The notes below the pieces were generated by a model that saw only the letters and a program-made list of their open reading frames with translations, was not told where the DNA came from and made no database searches. Of a DNA stretch of 64,000 nt, positions 59,533-64,000 are shown piece after piece. Position 1 is the stretch's first letter, and each line of letters begins with the position of its first letter. A program made the position numbers and the translations under genes. The DNA is taken from NCBI RefSeq assembly GCF_016916835.1, contig NZ_JAFFIX010000008.1, positions 62,001-126,000 of the forward strand, in the 5' to 3' direction. This DNA is from Actinacidiphila bryophytorum (GTDB lineage: Bacteria; Actinomycetota; Actinomycetes; Streptomycetales; Streptomycetaceae).

Positions 59533-60378
59533 TCAGGTGGTCAGCACCACGCTGGTGATCTGGCCCTCGGCCCTGTCCAGTTGGGCCTGCAGCCGGGCGC
59601 CGTGCTCGCGTTCCGCCAGGAACCGGGAGGGCGAACGGGTGGTCATCTCCTTGAACTCCCGGTTGAAGTGCGCCTGGTCGTAGTAGCCGCAGATCTCGAC
59701 GATCGCGCTCGCGCGCCGGCCCGCCTCCAGCAGCCGGAGCGACCGCCGGAAGCGCAGGACCCGGGCGACCGACTTCGGTGACAGGCCGACCTGCTCCTGG
59801 AACCGGCGCTCCAGGGCTCGTTCGCTCCAGCCGACCTGAGCGGCGACGGACGCCGGACGCGCCCTGCCCAGCTGGGCGGCGAGTTGCTGCCAGGCCGCCG
59901 GTACGCCGGCCGCGGCGGCGGGGCCGGTGCGCAGCCGGGTCACGAAGAAGGAGTCGAGCAGCGTGAAGCGCGCACCCCAGCCCGGCGTCTCGGCGAGGGC
60001 CTCGGTCAGGTACGGGAGCGAACCGTCCAGCAGGTCCGTCAGGTCGACCACCGTGTCGGCCAGCTCGTGCATGGGCGCCCTCAGGATCCGGAAGGCGGTC
60101 CACGGGTCCATCACGACCTCGATGCCGTGCGCCCTGCCGTCGTGCCCGCCGAACGAGGGCCGGGTGTGCAGACCGGAGACGAGCGACGCACAGGTGACCC
60201 CTTCCGGCGAGGCGCCCCGGCCGCCGACGATCCGCAGGGGCTCGGCGAACCCGATCACCACGCTCACCGACCCGGCGGGAACCTCCAGCCGCAGCCGCGG
60301 ACGGTCGAAGGCCAGCCGGAAACCCCGGTAGCTGTGAATCCCCGGCCGCAGCGCGGGATGAGGCCGCCGGGTCACCAT
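59533..60378 (-). CDS. AraC family transcriptional regulator
   Basis: This 281-residue regulator has an N-terminal effector domain (LRPGIHSYRGFRL, LEVPAGSVSVVIGF) and a C-terminal AraC double helix-turn-helix: RPASVAAQVGWSERALERRFQEQVGLSPKSVARVLRFRR and IVEICGYYDQAHFNREFKEMTTRSPSRF. The start is uncertain: ATG 60378, GTG 60375 or an upstream GTG. The target is unknown; neighbours are a haloperoxidase and a proline iminopeptidase. Confidence 0.85.
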   Translation of the reverse strand: MVTRRPHPALRPGIHSYRGFRLAFDRPRLRLEVPAGSVSVVIGFAEPLRIVGGRGASPEGVTCASLVSGLHTRPSFGGHDGRAHGIEVVMDPWTAFRILRAPMHELADTVVDLTDLLDGSLPYLTEALAETPGWGARFTLLDSFFVTRLRTGPAAAAGVPAAWQQLAAQLGRARPASVAAQVGWSERALERRFQEQVGLSPKSVARVLRFRRSLRLLEAGRRASAIVEICGYYDQAHFNREFKEMTTRSPSRFLAEREHGARLQAQLDRAEGQITSVVLTT

Positions 60379-60533
60379 CTCCCAGCGGCCGCCTGGCTCG
60401 GCCCAGCGTCGCACAGCGATCGCTCCCCCCCTGAGCAGGCCGCCACCGCGGCGGCCCACCGCACCGTACCGGCGTGTGCGCGAACCGCAGGAGAGCCATT
60501 CCGGCCACCCCGGCCGGGCGTCATGGCGGACGG

Positions 60534-61529
60534 TCACCGCGTGGGAGCCCCCACCGCAGGGCCGTCCTCCCGCACCGGCCGGAAGCGGTCCGTGGCCGCG
60601 ACGACCGCGTCGGTCGTGGCGTCCCCCGACAGCCCGTGGCCCTCGTGGCCGATCAGCACCAGCTCCGCGTCCGGCCACTGCCGGGCCAGGCGCCAGGCGA
60701 TGTCCACGGGGCCGCTGATGTCCAACCGCCCGGCGACCAGCACACCGCGGATGCCGGCGAGCCTGCCGGCGTCGCGCAGCAGCGCCCCGTCCTCCAGGAA
60801 ACCGGCGTGCCGCCAGTAGTGCGTGACCAGGCGGGCGAAGCGCATCCGGAAGGCCGGGTCCTGATAGCGGGGGTCGGGCCGGTGGCCGGGGTGGGTGGAC
60901 ACGTGCACGTCCTCCCACCGGCACCACTCCCGGGCCGCGCGCTCGCGGACGGCGGCGTCCGGGTGGGCGAGCATACGGGCGTACGCCGCCGCCAGATCGC
61001 CGTCCCGCTCCCCTTCAGGTACGGCGTCGCGGAACCTCTCCCACTCCTCGGGGAAGACCCGCCCCATCTCCCGGGTGATCCACTCCACCTCGCGCCGGGT
61101 CGTGCTGGTCACGCTGAACAGCACGAGTTCCGAGACGTGTGCCGGGTGCCGCTCGGCGTAGGCCAGCGCCAGGGTCACACCCCACGAGCCGCCGGTGACC
61201 AGCCAGCTGCCGATGCCGAGGTGCCGGCGCAGCAGTTCGATGTCCGCGATCAGGTGCGGGGTGGTGTTCGCGGAGAGCGGGGTCCGCGGATCGGCCGCGT
61301 CCGGGGTGCTGCGCCCGCACCCGCGCTGGTCGAACAGCACGATGCGGTACGCCGCCGGGTCGAACAGCCGGCGCCAGAACGCCCCCGCCCCGGACCCCGG
61401 GCCGCCGTGCAGGACGAGGGCGGGCTTGCCCGCCGGATTCCCGCAGGTCTCCCAGTACACGCGGTTGCCGTCGCCGACGTCCAGCATCCCCTGCTCGTAC
61501 GGCTCGACGGGGGGATAGAGCCCGGCCAT
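60534..61529 (-). CDS. pip: Proline iminopeptidase
   Basis: This 331-residue S33 peptidase releases N-terminal proline. Visible motifs are LVLHGGPGSG, VLFDQRGCGRSTP, the nucleophile elbow GGSWGVTLAL, the acid in VAGRLDISGP and the base in IGHEGHGL. It is cytoplasmic, with no signal. ATG 61529 is preferred over GTG 61538 because GGGAGGG lies 8 nt before it. It diverges from a MarR gene with a perfect palindrome between them. Confidence 0.9.
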   Translation of the reverse strand: MAGLYPPVEPYEQGMLDVGDGNRVYWETCGNPAGKPALVLHGGPGSGAGAFWRRLFDPAAYRIVLFDQRGCGRSTPDAADPRTPLSANTTPHLIADIELLRRHLGIGSWLVTGGSWGVTLALAYAERHPAHVSELVLFSVTSTTRREVEWITREMGRVFPEEWERFRDAVPEGERDGDLAAAYARMLAHPDAAVRERAAREWCRWEDVHVSTHPGHRPDPRYQDPAFRMRFARLVTHYWRHAGFLEDGALLRDAGRLAGIRGVLVAGRLDISGPVDIAWRLARQWPDAELVLIGHEGHGLSGDATTDAVVAATDRFRPVREDGPAVGAPTR

Positions 61530-61551
61530 ATGAGACACCCTCCCTGAGATG

Positions 61552-61573
61552 TAACAGCGCTGTTAGATTAACA
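61552..61573. promoter_or_regulatory. MarR operator, palindromic
   Basis: TAACAGCGCTGTTA (61552-61565) is a perfect 14 bp palindrome. TGTTAGATTAACA (61561-61573) is a second inverted repeat sharing the middle arm. The three half sites end 2 bp before the MarR start codon and lie 23-44 bp from the peptidase start, so binding would block both. Confidence 0.68.
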
Positions 61574-61575
61574 GG

Positions 61576-62073
61576 GTGCGAGTGCGACATCATCCGGATC
61601 CGGCCGCCACCGGCACGCTGCTCCGCCACGTCCTGGAACTGCTCGACGCGGACGTGGCCGAGGTCTACCAGGAGCAGGGACTGCCCGAGTACCGCCCCCG
61701 CTTCTCCCCGGTCGTCCGCGCGCTGCGGGCCGAAGGGCCGCTGTCGGTCCGCGACCTGGCCGCGGCCGTCGGGGTCACGCATTCGGCGGCCAGCCAGACC
61801 GCGGCCCAGATGGCCCGCGCCGGCCTTGTCACCCACACCCCGGACCCTCGGGACGCCCGCCGCCGCCTGGTCGAACTCACCCCCAAGGCCCGCGCCCTGC
61901 TGCCGCAGATCCAGGCCGAGTGGGACGCGACGGCGGCTGCGATGGCCGCACTGGACGCGGAATTGTCCATGCCCCTCGGGGACCTGCTGGCCGAAGTGGC
62001 GCAGGCGGTGGGCCGCCGCCCCTTCCGGGAGCGCATCGCCGACGCCCACGGGCGGTCGAGGGGGCGTCCTTGA
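61576..62073 (+). CDS. MarR family transcriptional regulator
   Basis: This 165-residue MarR protein has the winged helix at about 48-115 (LSVRDLAAAVGVTHSAASQTAAQMARAGLVTHTPDPRDARRRLVELT) and long flanking helices. The GTG at 61576 has no free ribosome site because an operator ends just before it; GTG 61582 or leaderless translation is possible. It probably represses itself and the divergent proline iminopeptidase. Confidence 0.86.
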   Translation: MRVRHHPDPAATGTLLRHVLELLDADVAEVYQEQGLPEYRPRFSPVVRALRAEGPLSVRDLAAAVGVTHSAASQTAAQMARAGLVTHTPDPRDARRRLVELTPKARALLPQIQAEWDATAAAMAALDAELSMPLGDLLAEVAQAVGRRPFRERIADAHGRSRGRP

Positions 62074-62212
62074 CCCCCGCCGGGGTGGGGGTTTCCCCCG
62101 GGCGGGGACGGGCGGTGGCGGGAGTGACCGGGCCGGGGTGATCACGAGAGCCTCAAGTGGACGGCGCCGCGACCGGCGGCCGGCCGCACGAGGACGAACG
62201 GGGATCGAGGAC

Positions 62213-63706
62213 ATGGCGGATTTCACCCGGCGGGGCGTACTGCGCGGCACAGCGGCGGCGCTGGCGGCGGCCGGCGGTCTGGGGGTGCTGCCGACGCCCG
62301 CCGCGGCGGCGGCCGGAAGCGGTGGCGACTACCCCTTCCTCCAGGGCGCCTTCACCCCGGCGACGGAGGAGGTGACGGCGTACGACCTGCCGGTCACCGG
62401 GCGCATCCCGCACGAGCTGAACGGCCGCTACCTGCGCAACGGCCCCAACCCGCTGGGCCTTGAGGACCCGAGCCTGCACCACTGGATGCTCGGCGACGGC
62501 ATGGTGCACGGGGTGCGGCTCCGCGGCGGCCGGGCAGAGTGGTACCGCAACCGCTGGGTGCGCTCGGCCTCGGTGGCGGCGCGCCTCGGCGAGCCCTACC
62601 AAGGCCCGGTGCCGGAGAGCGACTTCGCGAACAACACCCACGTGATCCCGTACAAGGGCCGGGTGCTGGCCCTGCAGGAGAGCGGGCCGATGCCGTACGA
62701 ACTGGACGGGGAGCTGCGGACGACCGGCACGTACGACTTCGGCGGGTCGCTGAGCGAGGCTTTCACCGCGCACACCAAATACGACGCCCGGTGCGACGAG
62801 TTGCACGCGGTCACCTACTACCCGACGTGGGACCACGTACGGCACGTGGTGATCGACCGTACGGGGACGGTGGCGCGGACCACCAGGATCCCGGTGGCCG
62901 ACAGCCCGATGATGCACGACTTCGCGCTCACCGGCCGCTACGTGGTGCTGTTCGACACCCCGGTGACCTTCGACATGGCCGCGGCCGAGGCCGGGGCGCT
63001 CGTGCCGTACGTGTGGAACGAGCACCACCCGGCCAGGATCGGGGTGATGCGCAGGGAGGGCGGCCCTGTGCGCTGGTTCGACGCCGACCCCGGCACGTAC
63101 TACTCGCACACCCTGAACGCCTACGACGACGGCGGCTCCGTGGTGGTCGACTTCGTCGGCTTCCCCTCACCCTTCTTCGCCGCGGGACGCGGCTGAGACG
63201 GCCCGTCGGCGACCGGTACCCCGAAGCTGCACCGCTGGACGGTCGACCTGGCCCGGGACCGGCTGCGGACGTCGGTCGTGGACGACCGGCCGCAGGAATT
63301 CCCACGGGTGCGCGAGGAGTTGGTCTCGCGCAGGCACCGCTACGGCTACGCGGCGACGGCCGGCGAGATGTGGCGGGCGTACGAGACGCTGGACGGAGTG
63401 CCGCCGGACACCTCCTTCGGCAATGCGCTGATCAAGCACGACCTGCTGCGCGGCACCAGCCAGGTCCACCACTTCCCGCGCAACTCGCCCGCGAGCGAAG
63501 CGGTCTTCGTTCCCGCGCGCGACAACGCGGGCGCCGAGGACGACGGTTATGTGCTCGCCTACGTCCACAACCCGGACCGCGGCGCCGCCGACCTGGTCGT
63601 GCTCGCGGCGCAGGACTTCACCGCGCCCCCGCTGGCCCGTATCCACCTGCCGCGGCCCGTGCCGCTGGGCTTCCACGGCAGCTGGGTGCCCGAGGACCAT
63701 GCGTGA
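62213..63706 (+). pseudogene. Carotenoid oxygenase (lignostilbene dioxygenase family), interrupted by an in-frame TGA
   Basis: The frame starts with a Tat signal (DFTRRGVLRGTAAALAA) and the retinal-pigment-epithelium-65/carotenoid oxygenase fold: GRYLRNGPNPLG, HHWMLGDGMVHG, FTAHTKYD and MMHDFALTGRYVV, the last two supplying iron-ligand His residues. A TGA at 63194-63196 interrupts it after FFAAGRG. The same frame goes on at once with GTPKLHRWTVDL, DRPQEFPRV and ends with the last ligand region GFHGSWVPED. Truncated at the TGA, the product lacks the fourth His. A single C-to-T change in CGA would explain it. Confidence 0.78.
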
Positions 63707-63780
63707 CCTGACGGTCACGGGGCGGGGACCTGCGGAAATGCCGTGGTGCCCGGGCGCGGCGCTGCCGTAGGGTCGGCGGC

Positions 63781-64000
63781 ATGAACCAGCCGTGGCGCGA
63801 CGCCGTTCGCGCGATCCGTGCCGACGAGTGGCCCCAGGTCAAGGAGTTGCGGCTCGCCGCGCTGCGGGATCCCGCGGCTCCGATCGCCTTCCTTGAGACG
63901 TACGAGCAGGCCGCCGCGGAGCCGGACTCCTTCTGGCAGGACCGGGCCAAGAGGGCGTCCGGCACGCGGGTGCGGCAGTTCGTGGCCGAGGCACCGGGCG
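63781..64000 (+). CDS. GNAT family acetyltransferase, 5' part (cut by window end)
   Basis: The first 73 codons of a GNAT-like protein are present: AIRADEWPQVKELRLAALRD, then PIAFLETYEQAAAEPDSFW and GTRVRQFVAE. This is the usual start of the family, before the acetyl-CoA motif. The rest lies beyond the window. ATG 63781 follows GTCGGCGGC without a strong ribosome site. Confidence 0.7.
   Translation, partial: MNQPWRDAVRAIRADEWPQVKELRLAALRDPAAPIAFLETYEQAAAEPDSFWQDRAKRASGTRVRQFVAEAPG

Noticed and set aside
63194..63196. TGA in the carotenoid oxygenase as a selenocysteine codon
   Set aside because: The family has no Cys/Sec at this place, no hairpin of SECIS type is visible right after it, and no selenocysteine genes are in the window.
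1..64000. tRNA, rRNA, riboswitches and CRISPR arrays
   Set aside because: None with recognisable arms, conserved cores or regularly spaced repeats was found on reading both strands by eye; weak candidates cannot be excluded without a covariance search.

Overview
The DNA is about 70% GC with strong G/C bias at third codon positions. Genes have GTG/TTG starts, purine-rich ribosome binding sites, Tat and lipoprotein signals, a DasR-like operator before a chitinase and a sugar ABC operon lacking its own ATPase. Together these point to a chromosomal, largely accessory region of a streptomycete (Streptomycetaceae). No rRNA, tRNA, CRISPR array or phage module was seen.

0-15.7 kb is mixed housekeeping and secreted functions: a translationally coupled STAS protein and cation-efflux transporter; a MarR regulator divergent from an alpha/beta hydrolase; a two-gene exopolysaccharide unit with a fused deacetylase/glycosyltransferase (matB type); an ECF sigma factor with a membrane partner; two secreted serine proteases; an aquaporin behind the wreck of an ArsR gene; a PadR-DUF1048-DUF1048 operon; a divergent GH18 chitinase; an unknown 142-residue protein that shares a promoter motif with the sigma operon; and an APH-type kinase.

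15.7-17.7 kb is a scar region. Two ~180 bp MITE-like elements with perfect terminal inverted repeats and CTAG flanks bracket a blasticidin S deaminase-like gene and a GNAT acetyltransferase, with truncated gene pieces beside them.

17.7-28.9 kb is a polysaccharide-use locus: GH105 hydrolase, PL8 lyase, a LacI regulator, then an FAD oxidoreductase, ABC binding protein, two permeases and a CE7 acetyl esterase. A palindrome TAATACG(T/A)ATTA lies before both halves and ties them into one LacI regulon for an acetylated, uronate-containing polymer.

28.9-34.7 kb holds a second kinase, gene debris, a serine beta-lactamase-like hydrolase, and a CGNR regulator divergent from an MFS exporter.

34.7-57.8 kb is a dormancy/hypoxia island resembling the mycobacterial DosR regulon and the streptomycete Osd regulon: a NarL-type response regulator, a DevS-like GAF kinase with the heme-ligand motif, an Acg-type nitroreductase, seven tandem-domain universal stress proteins, PncB2-type nicotinate phosphoribosyltransferase, an Rv2004c-like kinase/ATPase fusion, two XRE-PPOX proteins, a virginiamycin B lyase, and a formate-dehydrogenase-like gene that has lost its active-site segment. 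Copies of a palindrome GGGNCCGNNCGGNCCC lie roughly 80-130 bp before several of these genes and are the likely regulator site. A large TPR membrane protein with less biased codon use sits inside the island.

58-64 kb carries a vanadium haloperoxidase, an AraC regulator, a proline iminopeptidase divergent from a MarR regulator, a carotenoid oxygenase broken by an in-frame TGA, and the start of a GNAT gene cut by the window edge.
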